A DNA stretch of 64,000 nucleotides from Prevotella sp. UBA4268. GTDB lineage: Bacteria > Bacteroidota > Bacteroidia > Bacteroidales > Bacteroidaceae. Below are positions 53,893 to 62,819 of this stretch, piece after piece. A program made the translations under genes and the position numbers. Where the stretch lies: NCBI GenBank assembly GCA_002395135.1, contig DGWC01000013.1, forward strand, positions 2,062 through 66,061. Reading direction: 5' to 3'. Position 1 is the stretch's first letter. Each line of letters opens with the position of its first letter. The notes under the pieces are model-generated. The model was not told the DNA's origin. It saw only the letters and a list, made by a program, of their open reading frames with translations, and did no database searches.

Positions 53893-54228
53893 ATGGTAAT
53901 AGATTTCAACAACATTCCCGAAGAGAAAAAGTTTAATTTCAAGGGAGGTGTCGGCGAACTTGACTCGCGCGACTTGATTGACGAGAACAACAAAATCATG
54001 TTCAGTACACTTAAACCGGGCGCCTCTTCTGGCCATCACTCGCATGACGGAAGTAGCGAAATTGCCTATATCATCAGTGGCGAAGCAACCTTCAAATATG
54101 ATGATACGGAAGAGGTGGTGAAGGCTGGACAGGTGCACTATTGTCCTGAAGGTCACAACCATAGCATGCACAATCGCACCCAAGAAGACATTGTCTATTT
54201 GGCCATTGTTCCTACGCATCGTAAGTAA
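53893..54228 (+). CDS. Small cupin protein
   Basis: 111 residues, one cupin domain. Motif 1 is visible as SGHHSHDGSSEIAYIISGE (His residues for a metal) and motif 2 as GQVHYCPEGHNHSMHN. It begins VIDFNNIPEEKKFNFKGG. No signal peptide. It may be a metal-dependent isomerase or binding protein; small cupins of this kind are too varied to name a substrate. It is a single gene between a composite terminator-promoter and a strong terminator. Confidence 0.88.
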   Translation: MVIDFNNIPEEKKFNFKGGVGELDSRDLIDENNKIMFSTLKPGASSGHHSHDGSSEIAYIISGEATFKYDDTEEVVKAGQVHYCPEGHNHSMHNRTQEDIVYLAIVPTHRK

Positions 54229-54243
54229 TGGATATAAGACAAT

Positions 54244-54290
54244 AAACAATCAGGCCGCTTGCTTTGTGCAGGCGGCCTGATTGTTTGTTG
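54244..54290 (+). terminator. Terminator after the cupin gene
   Basis: A perfect 15-bp stem (aaacaatcaggccgc at 54244-54258 with its complement at 54272-54286), rich in GC at its tip. The T-rich arm gives it terminator function on both strands, so it may also serve the uxaB gene that converges on it. Confidence 0.85.
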
Positions 54291-54360
54291 TCAAATTGTT
54301 ATTGCAGGTTTTCATGGGCGTATGACAAATACCATACAGCCCATGAAATCTCCTTGTTTT

Positions 54361-55845
54361 TTACAGAATGCTCTTCACTGTTTCCAGCATACCCTTGGTC
54401 TGGATATCATTGAGGAATCCGGTAACCATGTCGGTCAGACCAGGTATGGTGTTCAGATCTCCGTGTTCACCCCAGATGAATGTTGCTCCGAGAACACCTT
54501 CGGCCACCTTGCGAGTGTCACCTGTTGCCCAGAGGTTCTTCAGCAAATCCATGATTTCCTGAGCGTCGTTGGGAACGATTTCTGCACCGTCGGCACGCTT
54601 GCCACCCTTATAATAAGTAATGATGGCTGCAAGTCCGAGCACCAAACCCTTAGGCAGTTCGCCCTTGCGCTCCAGATAAACCTTCACGCCGGGCAGGTCG
54701 CGTGCCTGGAATTTCGGGAATGAGTTCAGCATGATACTTGTTACCTGATGATCCACGTATGGATTGTTGAATCGCTCGAGCACATCACCGGCAAACTGCT
54801 TCAGTTCGTCCATCGGCAGATTGAGTGTCTCCATGAGTTCTTCAAACTGAACTTTATGGATATACTTACCGATTACTTCATGGTTGCAGGCATCGCGAAC
54901 GATATTCACGCCGCTGAGATATGCAACTGGTGAGAGTACGGTGTGCGGGCCATTGAGCAGAGTCACCTTGCGCTCATGATATGGCTTCTCGCTTTCTGCA
55001 ATCAGCACATGCAGACCGGCCTTCTCAGCAGGGAATTCCTCGCGAAGTGCGTCGATTTCCATGTTTTCTGGCTTCTCGATTACCCAGAGGTGGAAAATCT
55101 CTGCCTGTACAACGAGATTATCTTTGTAACCAATCTTTTCCTGAATCTCTGCAATCTCTTTTCGTGGGAATCCAGGAACAATGCGGTCAACGAGCGTTGC
55201 GCATACATAGTTGTACTTGGTGAACCATTCTTTGAATGCCTCATAGTCAGCACCCAGGTCTTCTTTCCACAACTCAATATACTTATAGATGCACTCTTTC
55301 AAGTGATGTCCGTTCAGGAAAATCAACTCGCAAGGCATGATAATCAGGCCTTTCTTCGGATCTCCGTCGAAAGTCTTGAAGCGGCGATAGAGCAACTGAA
55401 CGAGTTTTCCAGGATAAGAAGAAGCAGGAGCATCCGTGAATTTACATGTATCGTCGAAGGCAATGCCAGCCTCTGTGGTATTGGAAATCACGAAACGAAT
55501 CTCCGGCTGCTCAGCCAATGCCATGAATGCAGCATTCTGTGAATAGGGATTCAATGCACGGCTGATCACGTCAATGCGCTCCAATGAGTTCACAGCCTCA
55601 CCGTTCAGTCGTCCCTGCAGATTCACATGATACAGGCAATCCTGACCATTGAGCCAGTCAACCATGCCTCTTTCTATAGGCTGAACCACCACAACGCTTC
55701 CGTTGAAGTTGGTCTTTGCATCCATGTTCCAAACAATCCAGTCGATGAATGCACGAAGGAAGTTTCCTTCACCAAACTGGATGATTCTCTCAGGCATCAC
55801 GCTCTTCGGCGCGGTCTGCTTGTTTAACGCTTGTAATTTTTTCAT
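54361..55845 (-). CDS. uxaB: Tagaturonate reductase (altronate oxidoreductase)
   Basis: 494 residues of the mannitol-dehydrogenase superfamily. Reduces D-tagaturonate to D-altronate with NADH in galacturonate breakdown. Visible: RIIQFGEGNFLRAFIDWIVW (cofactor loop), FVISNTTEAGIAFDD, IIMPCELIFLNGHHLKECI, ATLVDRIVPGFPRKE (with the family's Asp-Arg-Ile), and KVTLLNGPHTVLSPVAYLSG with the catalytic Lys and His. The GPHT form is typical of UxaB rather than UxuB. It has its own -7 box and stands opposite the CYTH fusion gene. Confidence 0.9.
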   Translation of the reverse strand: MKKLQALNKQTAPKSVMPERIIQFGEGNFLRAFIDWIVWNMDAKTNFNGSVVVVQPIERGMVDWLNGQDCLYHVNLQGRLNGEAVNSLERIDVISRALNPYSQNAAFMALAEQPEIRFVISNTTEAGIAFDDTCKFTDAPASSYPGKLVQLLYRRFKTFDGDPKKGLIIMPCELIFLNGHHLKECIYKYIELWKEDLGADYEAFKEWFTKYNYVCATLVDRIVPGFPRKEIAEIQEKIGYKDNLVVQAEIFHLWVIEKPENMEIDALREEFPAEKAGLHVLIAESEKPYHERKVTLLNGPHTVLSPVAYLSGVNIVRDACNHEVIGKYIHKVQFEELMETLNLPMDELKQFAGDVLERFNNPYVDHQVTSIMLNSFPKFQARDLPGVKVYLERKGELPKGLVLGLAAIITYYKGGKRADGAEIVPNDAQEIMDLLKNLWATGDTRKVAEGVLGATFIWGEHGDLNTIPGLTDMVTGFLNDIQTKGMLETVKSIL

Positions 55846-55888
55846 GATTTTGATTTGTTGTATTTTTATAGATTCTTGTTTCTACATG

Positions 55889-55896
55889 CAAAGGTA
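55889..55896 (-). promoter_or_regulatory. -7 box of uxaB
   Basis: On the minus strand TACCTTTG (55896 down to 55889) fits TAnnTTTG, 43 nt before the uxaB ATG. It lies back to back with the promoter of the gene at 56027. Confidence 0.6.
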
Positions 55897-55948
55897 TAAA
55901 AAATAAATATATAATATGGTATTCTCATGCGTTAAATAAACGTAAAGG

Positions 55949-55980
55949 TTTGCGAAGGTCGAAACTTTATGCTACCTTTG
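55949..55980 (+). promoter_or_regulatory. Promoter of the P-loop/CYTH fusion gene
   Basis: TTTG at 55949-55952, a 20-nt spacer and TACCTTTG at 55973-55980: full consensus, 46 nt before the ATG. Confidence 0.8.
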
Positions 55981-56026
55981 TAAGCGATTCAGAATAATCG
56001 GGAATTACAAATTCATTACTTTAATC

Positions 56027-57124
56027 ATGAAAGATATCAAAAAGATTGTTCTGACGGGAGGTCCATGCGCTGGGAAGACAACAGCACTCGTCAGAATCAT
56101 TGAGCATTTCTCCAGCCTTGGCTACAAGGTTTTCACCATTCCTGAAGTACCTACTTTGTATAGCCTTGCAGGTTGGAATTATCTCACACCCAATAAGAAC
56201 TTGTATTACGAAGGAGAAAGAGCCATCTTAAAGACACAGTTGGTGCTCGAAGACACGTTTATGCAGATGGCCGAAGTTTGCAAGAAACCAACGCTCATCG
56301 TATGCGACAGGGGAACATTGGATATTTCTGCTTACATGACACCAGAGATGTGGGAGGAAATCACGGCCAAAGAAAACACGAATACCAGTGAATTGCGTAG
56401 TAGATATGACGCTGTGCTTCATCTCGTGTCGGCGGCAGATGGGGCAGAGCAGTATTATACCGTTGCAACTAATTCTACTCGCTATGAACAAGTCAATGAA
56501 GAGGGACTTCGCATTGCGCGAGAACTGGATAAAAAGGTAATCAAAGCATGGACGGGGCATCCTCATCTGCGCGTTATTAACAACCACGATGACTTTGATA
56601 AAAAACTTAATCGTGTCATCAAGGAAATATCCCATGTGCTCGGATTGCCTCAGCCGATTGAAGAAGAGCGCAAATATATTGTTGAGTTGTCAGGAGAAGT
56701 GCCTGACTGCATAGAGAGTGAAATCACTCAAACCTATCTGGTGGCAGAGCCAGGATGCGAAATCAGGTTGCGCAGGCGCGGATGGCACGGGAAATATGTG
56801 AATGTGCACACTACCAAGAAGCATACCGAGAGCAATGAGATTCTTGAAACAGAACGCCAAGTAAGCAACAATCTCTATGAATCGTTGTTGCAACAGGCTG
56901 ATCCCTATCGACAGCCAATTCGCAAACTCCGCAAGAGTTTCATATGGAAAGGCCAGTATTTCGAACTTGACAATTATCTGGAACCAGTGTCTAATCTGAT
57001 GATTCTTGAGACAAAGGGAGTGGCCGCAAAGGAGTCTGTCAAGTTTCCTCCATTTATTAAGGTTCTTGAAGACATTACCGGCAATGACAAATACTATAAC
57101 TATAACCTTGCTTTGAGAAAGTAG
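56027..57124 (+). CDS. P-loop kinase-like / CYTH-like fusion protein
   Basis: 365 residues in two parts. The N-terminal ~200 residues form an AAA_28/NadR-like P-loop kinase fold: Walker A GGPCAGKTTAL (about 10-20), a long lid and LIVCDRGTLDISAYM (Walker B). The C-terminal ~160 residues look like a CYTH/triphosphate-tunnel domain: EEERKYIVEL fits the ExExK-type start, followed by EIRLRRRGWHGKYVNVHTTK with alternating basic residues, RQPIRKLRKSFIWKGQYFELD and a late acidic strand. A similar order (nucleoside-kinase-like plus CYTH) is known from plant TTM1/TTM2. It lies between uxaB and uxuB, opposite to both. The substrate could be a triphosphate or nucleotide; unproven. Confidence 0.8.
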   Translation: MKDIKKIVLTGGPCAGKTTALVRIIEHFSSLGYKVFTIPEVPTLYSLAGWNYLTPNKNLYYEGERAILKTQLVLEDTFMQMAEVCKKPTLIVCDRGTLDISAYMTPEMWEEITAKENTNTSELRSRYDAVLHLVSAADGAEQYYTVATNSTRYEQVNEEGLRIARELDKKVIKAWTGHPHLRVINNHDDFDKKLNRVIKEISHVLGLPQPIEEERKYIVELSGEVPDCIESEITQTYLVAEPGCEIRLRRRGWHGKYVNVHTTKKHTESNEILETERQVSNNLYESLLQQADPYRQPIRKLRKSFIWKGQYFELDNYLEPVSNLMILETKGVAAKESVKFPPFIKVLEDITGNDKYYNYNLALRK

Positions 57125-57145
57125 CAAGGGGGCGGCATGAATCAA

Positions 57146-57196
57146 AAAACAGGTCTGTTTCTATATGATTGACAAGAAACAGACCTGTTTTTTAGT
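57146..57196 (+). terminator. Terminator after the P-loop/CYTH gene
   Basis: A perfect 17-bp stem (57146-57162 with 57175-57191) around a 12-nt loop, with T-tail on the + strand and A-rich start, so it can also stop the uxuB transcript that converges from the right. Confidence 0.88.
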
Positions 57197-57225
57197 TGAA
57201 AACACTCTTTTCAGCAACTGGAGTC

Positions 57226-58812
57226 CTATCGTGCCGACACGTATTTGTGCAGGGTCTTGCGAACAGCACCATTGCCAGCATAGAGTTCTTTCACCATTCC
57301 TTCAATTTGCTCACCGATACCAGCCTCATAGAGGTCTACGCCAAAGACATCCTTGCGGCTGAAAAGGTTGCGCAGACAATTCCAGTCTTGATCGGCTTTT
57401 CCTATTTCAAGCGGAGCGACAATTGCCTGTAACTCTGCAAGCATGGGGTCGGGCGACGGCTCGAAAGGCGTTCCGTCGTCTTTGATGCCTTTAAGATAGC
57501 GGGCATAACCTGCCAGCGTGAGTGGTATAAGGATAAGATTCGACATGTCGAGTCCACGAGAAATATACTTCTTGATGGTCTCTCCAAAACGAATAGGTAG
57601 TTTCTGAGATGTGTCCATAGCAATTCGTTGCGGTGCATCTGGCATGAACGGGTTGGGCAGACGACGGTTAATCACGGCTCCGATGAACTCATAGGGGTTC
57701 AGCACACCGGGATCTACAACAACGGGCATGGCTTCTATATATCCCAATTTCTGCACGAAGGGGCGCAAGTCCTCGTCTGCCATCTCTGCGGATATCAGCG
57801 TATAGCCCAGCATGCAGCCATATATAGACATGGCTGTGTGGAGTGGGTTCAGGCAAGTGGTCACTTTCATCGTCTCAACCTTATCCACTGTCTCGCGGGA
57901 AGTATATAAGGCACCGCCCAGATTGAGAGGTGGGCGTCCGTTGGTATAGTTGTCTTCAATCACAAGATACTGCACTTCCTCGGCATTTACGAATGGTGCC
58001 GTGAAAGTGTGCTTCTCTGTCTCAATGTATTCGTTGTCCTCAAAACCGTCAGCAGCCAGCATTTCTTTTACTTTCACATGCGGGCGTGGCGTGATTTTGT
58101 CAATCATCGACCATGGGAATGTGACTTTCTGCTCGTCTTTAAGGTAGTCGAGGAAGGCTGCCGGCACAAGTCCGTCGGCCACCCATCGCTCTGCATAAGC
58201 AAAAACGCCGGCTTTCACCTTGTCGCCATTGTGTGAGCAGTTGTCCATCGACTGCACGGTGAGCGGCAGCATACCTGCCTGCCAACGCTCGTAAAGCAGT
58301 GCGCACACTTTGCCCATGGCCAATACGGGACGAAGTCCGCGTGTTAAGTCGGCATCGTTATAACTGTAGCCTTTCTCCGTAATGGTGAAAGAAATCATTT
58401 GAAGTGTTGGATTTCGGAAAATCTCCACAAGCCGTTGCCAGTCGGCAAACTGATAGTCGGCCTTCAATGCCTCAGTAACTGATGCGATTACCTTCTTCTC
58501 GATGTTGCCGTCAGACTGCAATGAAACGAGTAGAGACAGGTTTTCATAGGGTGTGTAGGCCTTGTCAACCACCTCAAAGTCGAATGTTTCAGCCACAATA
58601 ACGCCACGGTCATACTGCCCGGTGTTGAGAGCGTCGTTGAGAATGGCAGCGGGAAAGGCGCGGAATATGTTTCCTCCGCCGAAATGAACCCATGTGGGTT
58701 GCTTGGCTGTCTTCTCGCGCACGGCCTTGATGTCAAACTTTGGAAGCGCATAACCTTTGGCTTCCCACTCTGCGGCATTGAACTGTCCGCTCAGTATATC
58801 TGTTAATTTCAT
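57226..58812 (-). CDS. uxuB: Mannitol dehydrogenase family protein, likely fructuronate reductase
   Basis: 528 residues of the long-chain polyol dehydrogenase family. Visible: WVHFGGGNIFRAFPAAILND (cofactor loop), ISFTITEKGYSYND, TVQSMDNCSHNGDK (the family's C-x-N-x-x-x-NG), MIDKITPRP (Asp), KVETMKVTTCLNPLHTAMSIYG with the catalytic Lys and the N-x-x-H motif. The neighbour uxuA (30 nt upstream) points to D-fructuronate to D-mannonate reduction in glucuronate breakdown. Its match to UxuB is less direct than that of the 54361 gene to UxaB, so other polyols are not excluded. Confidence 0.85.
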   Translation of the reverse strand: MKLTDILSGQFNAAEWEAKGYALPKFDIKAVREKTAKQPTWVHFGGGNIFRAFPAAILNDALNTGQYDRGVIVAETFDFEVVDKAYTPYENLSLLVSLQSDGNIEKKVIASVTEALKADYQFADWQRLVEIFRNPTLQMISFTITEKGYSYNDADLTRGLRPVLAMGKVCALLYERWQAGMLPLTVQSMDNCSHNGDKVKAGVFAYAERWVADGLVPAAFLDYLKDEQKVTFPWSMIDKITPRPHVKVKEMLAADGFEDNEYIETEKHTFTAPFVNAEEVQYLVIEDNYTNGRPPLNLGGALYTSRETVDKVETMKVTTCLNPLHTAMSIYGCMLGYTLISAEMADEDLRPFVQKLGYIEAMPVVVDPGVLNPYEFIGAVINRRLPNPFMPDAPQRIAMDTSQKLPIRFGETIKKYISRGLDMSNLILIPLTLAGYARYLKGIKDDGTPFEPSPDPMLAELQAIVAPLEIGKADQDWNCLRNLFSRKDVFGVDLYEAGIGEQIEGMVKELYAGNGAVRKTLHKYVSAR

Positions 58813-58842
58813 ACTTTCTTCTACCTTTAATAAGTCGTTAGT

Positions 58843-60081
58843 TTAATCAAAGAAACCGGGTTGCTTGTATTCAATGCCGAGTTCACGATCAACAGTGGCA
58901 AGAATTCCCTGCACCTGACCGAGTGCGAACATGCGTCCCAGGAACGAATACCCTGCGTTGTATCCTTTGGTTTCATCGCCCAGCATGGTCATACCATGAT
59001 CAACGCGCATTGGCAGGGCGGGATTCTCTTTCTCAAAGATACGTGCCAGTTCTATAATATCTGCGCGACCGCCCAAGTGACTGGCCTCTGTGAAGTCGCC
59101 ATTGGGGAAAATGTGGCACGAGCGCAGATGTACGAAATGCGTGCGAGGTGCAAATTCGCGTGCCATTTCTACCACATTGTTGTAGGCACCGGCACTTAAT
59201 GAGCCCGCACAGAACGTTAGACCGTTGTGTTTGTTCGGAACTGCATTCAAAAACCATCGTATATCGTCAACGGTACGTACGATTCGGGGTAGGCCGAGAA
59301 TCTCAATTGGTGGGTCATCGGGGTGTACGCACATATTCATATCATACTCTTCGCAAGTGGGCATGATGGCTTCGAGGAAGTATTTCATATTTTCGCGCAA
59401 CTGATTCTTGTCAATGCCTTTATAAAGATTGAGGAATTCGCGGAATTTCTGAATAGGTGCCTCGTCGTTTTCACTGAAGTTTCCACTCACAAACCCCTGT
59501 GTCTTAATCACGATATTCTCTACCAGTTGATGATCTTTCTCTGGTGTCATCGTCTTGGCAAGTGCATCTGCCTCTTCAAGCACGTTTCTGTTCTGTGCAG
59601 AATCCAGTTCCGGTGGGAACTTAAATGCAGCCCATTCCTCGCGTGCACCTTCGCGCTTGAGGATGTATATGTCGAAATAGGCAAACTCCGCATAGTTGAA
59701 ATAGAGGTTAGAGGCTCCGTTGGGGTTGTCATGAAGCAAGTCGGTACGAGCCCAGTCAAGCACGGGCATGAAGTTGTAGCAGATGCAATGGATGCCTTCT
59801 GCGGAGAGATTGCGAAGCGATTCCTTGTAAACCTCTATCTGGTGGTCTCTGTCAGGACCTCCGTATTTAATGGTTTCCACCACAGGCAGGCTCTCCACCA
59901 CACTCCATCTCATGCCATAACTCTCAATGTATTCGCGCAGGTCACGAATTTTCTCGCGTGTCCACACTTCTCCTAAAGGAACGTCGTGTAGTGCGGTTAC
60001 GATACCTTCCACTCCAATTTGTTTGAGCATGGCAAGCGTAATCTTGTCGTTCTTGCCAAACCATCTCCAAGTTCTTTCCAT
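58843..60081 (-). CDS. uxuA: Mannonate dehydratase
   Basis: 412 residues (family norm about 390-400). Converts D-mannonate to 2-keto-3-deoxygluconate. Visible: ERTWRWFGKNDKITLAMLKQ at the start, IGVEGIVTALHDVPLGEVW, ICYNFMPVLDWARTDL, MCVHPDDPPIEILGLPRIV with the metal-binding His/Asp, FCAGSLSAGAYN, FVHLRSCH and ALPMRVDHGMTMLGDE. Start: ATG at 60081 matches the family; a longer frame to 60120 runs into the -7 box. It is followed by uxuB after 30 nt. Cytoplasmic. Confidence 0.96.
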   Translation of the reverse strand: MERTWRWFGKNDKITLAMLKQIGVEGIVTALHDVPLGEVWTREKIRDLREYIESYGMRWSVVESLPVVETIKYGGPDRDHQIEVYKESLRNLSAEGIHCICYNFMPVLDWARTDLLHDNPNGASNLYFNYAEFAYFDIYILKREGAREEWAAFKFPPELDSAQNRNVLEEADALAKTMTPEKDHQLVENIVIKTQGFVSGNFSENDEAPIQKFREFLNLYKGIDKNQLRENMKYFLEAIMPTCEEYDMNMCVHPDDPPIEILGLPRIVRTVDDIRWFLNAVPNKHNGLTFCAGSLSAGAYNNVVEMAREFAPRTHFVHLRSCHIFPNGDFTEASHLGGRADIIELARIFEKENPALPMRVDHGMTMLGDETKGYNAGYSFLGRMFALGQVQGILATVDRELGIEYKQPGFFD

Positions 60082-60117
60082 AATGATATCTATTTTATGA
60101 TTTGTCTGTTCTGATTG

Positions 60118-60125
60118 CAAAATTA
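60118..60125 (-). promoter_or_regulatory. -7 box of uxuA-uxuB
   Basis: On the minus strand TAATTTTG (60125 down to 60118) fits TAnnTTTG; a TTTG lies 23 nt upstream (60152-60149). The uxuA ATG at 60081 is 36 nt downstream. Confidence 0.6.
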
Positions 60126-60267
60126 AGAAATTTTGTTGTTATCCATGCCAAAAGAATGCATTTTTTCATACAATACACATTATTATATATGTATGACACA
60201 TTTGTATCGTTGCATGTACCTGTGTTTTGCCGCTTTTTTCTTGTATCGTTGCCAGCGTAGCATGCCG

Positions 60268-61455
60268 TTATTTCAGTACGTCGCCTATTTCTTCAAGGTT
60301 CCCGTCGTTGGCTCTCTGGGCGATTCTGAGCAGGTGGCAGAGTAGGGGATATATGTTCACATTGCGGAAATGCGGCCGTTTGATGTGCCTGAAGTCAGGT
60401 CCCACGGCACGGAACATGGCTTGCATGTCGCCATATTCATGGTCGTAGCCATGCACACCGCCAGTAGTGACGGGCGAATCAGTGAACAGCCATCCCAAAT
60501 CGGGTAATACCACGATGTCACCTACATTCTCATTGGAGCCGTAGTGCAGGTATTCAGGAATGTCACCGCGTTTCCACACTTTGACGTGATCCACGTTTTT
60601 CAGCGCATTATATACAGAATCGCAGCATTTCTCTTTCACATAGATATTCGAAGGAACGTCTCCTTCCACTGAAAAGATCCATTCTTTTTTCAGATATTTC
60701 ATCACGGGAACCTGCCGAATAGGTTCTGTCAGCGTCATTCCGTGGTCGGAGAGCACAATGAAATTCACTTGTTTGCCGATGGGCAGGCATAGTATTCGGT
60801 TATAAAGGCAATGCATCAGCGAGTCCATCTCCGTTACGGCGTGTCGTGTCTTCTTGCTTTGCGGACCGTGGAGATGGCCGAAAAAGTCGGGTTGTTCAAA
60901 ATAGGCCATTATCAGCGAAGGCCTGGAATCGTCGGGTTTGCTCAGTTCTTCAATGATGCCGTCAATGCGCTCGTCAAACGTCAGTTGTGGTTTCTGGTCA
61001 TAAAGATAATACCTGTCGGGATACATACCCTTCACCTTTACGTCGGAACCGGGCCAGTAGAACACCGCTGTGTGCAGGTTCTGCTTCTGTGCTGTAATCC
61101 ATATCGGCTCTCCTCCATAGAAACGAGGATTGAATTTAGTATCTGCGTTGCCCAAAGAGAACTGTTTTCCATCGGCTCTGCACCGGAATGTGTTTGCAAT
61201 AATGCCGTGGTGGTCGGGGTAGAGGCCGGTGGCAATGGTATAGTGATTGGGAAATGTCTTTGAAGGGAATGATGGAATGAGCCCGCTTTCCACTCCCTCA
61301 CTGGCCATCCAGTCGAAAAATGGCGTGTCATACCACTGCGGATAGTCCCATCGGCATCCGTCGAGCGACACCACCACCGTATAGTGCTTTTCGTTTTGCG
61401 CATGCATTGCCATGAAGAGGCATGGCAGTAATGCGGTTATAAATAGTCTTCTCAT
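60268..61455 (-). CDS. Ectonucleotide pyrophosphatase/phosphodiesterase
   Basis: 395 residues of the alkaline-phosphatase superfamily, with a signal peptide (about 1-20, FMAMHAQ). Visible: VVVSLDGCRWDYPQ (metal Asp32), nucleophile Thr67 in PSKTFPNHYT, GLYPDHHGII, the domain AYFEQPDFFGHLHGPQ with two metal ligands, and FIVLSDHGMTLTEP (Asp-His). The order is as in NPP enzymes, which hydrolyse nucleotide or lipid phosphodiesters outside the cytoplasm; near the end HGYDHEYGDMQAMFRAVGP fits the family. It is 59 nt after rlmH. Confidence 0.93.
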   Translation of the reverse strand: MRRLFITALLPCLFMAMHAQNEKHYTVVVSLDGCRWDYPQWYDTPFFDWMASEGVESGLIPSFPSKTFPNHYTIATGLYPDHHGIIANTFRCRADGKQFSLGNADTKFNPRFYGGEPIWITAQKQNLHTAVFYWPGSDVKVKGMYPDRYYLYDQKPQLTFDERIDGIIEELSKPDDSRPSLIMAYFEQPDFFGHLHGPQSKKTRHAVTEMDSLMHCLYNRILCLPIGKQVNFIVLSDHGMTLTEPIRQVPVMKYLKKEWIFSVEGDVPSNIYVKEKCCDSVYNALKNVDHVKVWKRGDIPEYLHYGSNENVGDIVVLPDLGWLFTDSPVTTGGVHGYDHEYGDMQAMFRAVGPDFRHIKRPHFRNVNIYPLLCHLLRIAQRANDGNLEEIGDVLK

Positions 61456-61514
61456 TTTCAGGATGATAGATTGTCAGTATAAACTAATACTATAATTGTA
61501 TGTATAGGCATGGC

Positions 61515-61985
61515 TTATTCGTGATGATAAGGCTCGCCCTTGATGATAGTACATGCGCGATAGAGTTGTTCGGTGAAGATCATGCGCACCATCTGGTGTG
61601 AAAATGTCATCTTGGAGAGCGACAACTGCTCGTTGGCACGACTATAAACGGCACTGGAAAAGCCATATGGACCACCAATAACAAACACCACGCGCCGTCC
61701 GGAAGCCTGCTTGCGCTGCAACCAGCGGGCCATTTCCACGCTGCGCAACTCCTGCCCGCGCTCGTCTAAGAGCACCACGGAGTCGGTTGCCTGAATCTGT
61801 TTCAATATCATTTCGCCCTCTTGTTCTTTCTGTTGTTCCTCAGAAAGGCTCTTCGTGTTCTTCAATTCGGGCAACGTTGTCATTTCAAAAGGCATGTAAT
61901 GACTTATGCGCTCCACATAGTCGTCTATGCATGCACTGATGTGCTTGTTGGTGGTTTTTCCCACAAGTATCAGCAGTGTCTTCAT
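61515..61985 (-). CDS. rlmH: 23S rRNA (pseudouridine1915-N3)-methyltransferase
   Basis: 156 residues, the usual size. Methylates pseudouridine 1915 in helix 69 of 23S rRNA. SPOUT-type trefoil-knot pattern: LLILVGKTTNKHISACIDDY at the start, SVVLLDERGQELRSVEMARW in the middle, the SAM loop VVFVIGGPYGFSSAVYSRA and the end HQMVRMIFTEQLYRACTII. The ATG overlaps the stop of DUF4491 by four bases (ATGA). It is likely made from the same message as DUF4491. Confidence 0.97.
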   Translation of the reverse strand: MKTLLILVGKTTNKHISACIDDYVERISHYMPFEMTTLPELKNTKSLSEEQQKEQEGEMILKQIQATDSVVLLDERGQELRSVEMARWLQRKQASGRRVVFVIGGPYGFSSAVYSRANEQLSLSKMTFSHQMVRMIFTEQLYRACTIIKGEPYHHE

Positions 61986-62359
61986 GATTCTTTATAATTA
62001 GCAGGATGTTTTTTGCCATTTTTGCACACGGGACACAGGCTTTCGTCTTCGCTGATGCCTTCATACTCATGTTTCCGCTTGGGATTCATCGGGAACCAAC
62101 CCTTTTGCACGCGCTTTTTTTGCGAAAACAGTTCACCGATACCCCATAGGAATGAGGCTCCGGTGACACCGAGAATGGATGAAAAAATAACATTCTCAAT
62201 CAGAAATGCACAACTGATGCACACGATGCCGATGAGCAGATAGACCCACCAGTAGCGTGTTCCGGTGTAATACTCTTGTTTGATAACCAGCGGATGGCAT
62301 AGTCCGATGATGAGAAATGTGCTTATGGCAATGATAATGCCTGTGAAATGTAGTTCCAT
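61982..62359 (-). CDS. DUF4491 membrane protein
   Basis: 125 residues: three hydrophobic segments (about 6-25, 38-58, 60-82), the first with GIIIAISTFLIIGLCHPLVI and WWVYLLIGIVCI in the second, then a cytoplasmic tail that includes CPVCKNGKK, a possible half zinc-binding knuckle. This matches the Bacteroidales DUF4491 family, which regularly precedes rlmH. Coupled to rlmH by ATGA overlap. Function unknown. Confidence 0.85.
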   Translation of the reverse strand: MELHFTGIIIAISTFLIIGLCHPLVIKQEYYTGTRYWWVYLLIGIVCISCAFLIENVIFSSILGVTGASFLWGIGELFSQKKRVQKGWFPMNPKRKHEYEGISEDESLCPVCKNGKKHPANYKES

Positions 62360-62384
62360 GTAAACATGTTTTGTTCGACGCTTG

Positions 62385-62392
62385 CAAATTTA
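62385..62392 (-). promoter_or_regulatory. -7 box of DUF4491-rlmH
   Basis: On the minus strand TAAATTTG (62392 down to 62385) fits TAnnTTTG, 25 nt before the DUF4491 ATG. A TTG lies 24 nt upstream. Confidence 0.55.
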
Positions 62393-62787
62393 CGAATAAT
62401 TGCTGACATTGAAAAGCAATTTGGGAAGATTAACGCTAACTTGCCCATTGCAGGTCGCAAATACTCCATATGAAACGGTATGCTATCCAGTCTGCTTATT
62501 TGCAGATCATGAAAGGTTGCGTTGCAAACATGGTCATTTTTCTTTCATGAAAATTGATTATTTACTTTTCCATTAACTAAGCATTCGTGAATCAATACTT
62601 ATCTCCTTGTATGGAAAAGGAGCCGCGGCGGATTGGGTACAATGGCACATATTCGCGGCATTACCGGGACGGGCACACTTGGCGTGGCTATAGATACTGT
62701 TTGCGAGGTACAAATATATTGTTTACGTTTTTTAAGAGTATGGCCTGGTTTTGTTAATAGATTTTTACAGGTTACGGCATTCCATAT

Positions 62788-62819
62788 TTTGGTTATCTGC
62801 TCTTAGTGTTGTACCTTTG
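62788..62819 (+). promoter_or_regulatory. dnaB promoter
   Basis: TTTG at 62788-62791, a 20-nt spacer and TACCTTTG at 62812-62819: full consensus. A second -7-like TAAATTTG at 62885-62892 lies closer to the ATG but lacks a -33. Confidence 0.78.
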
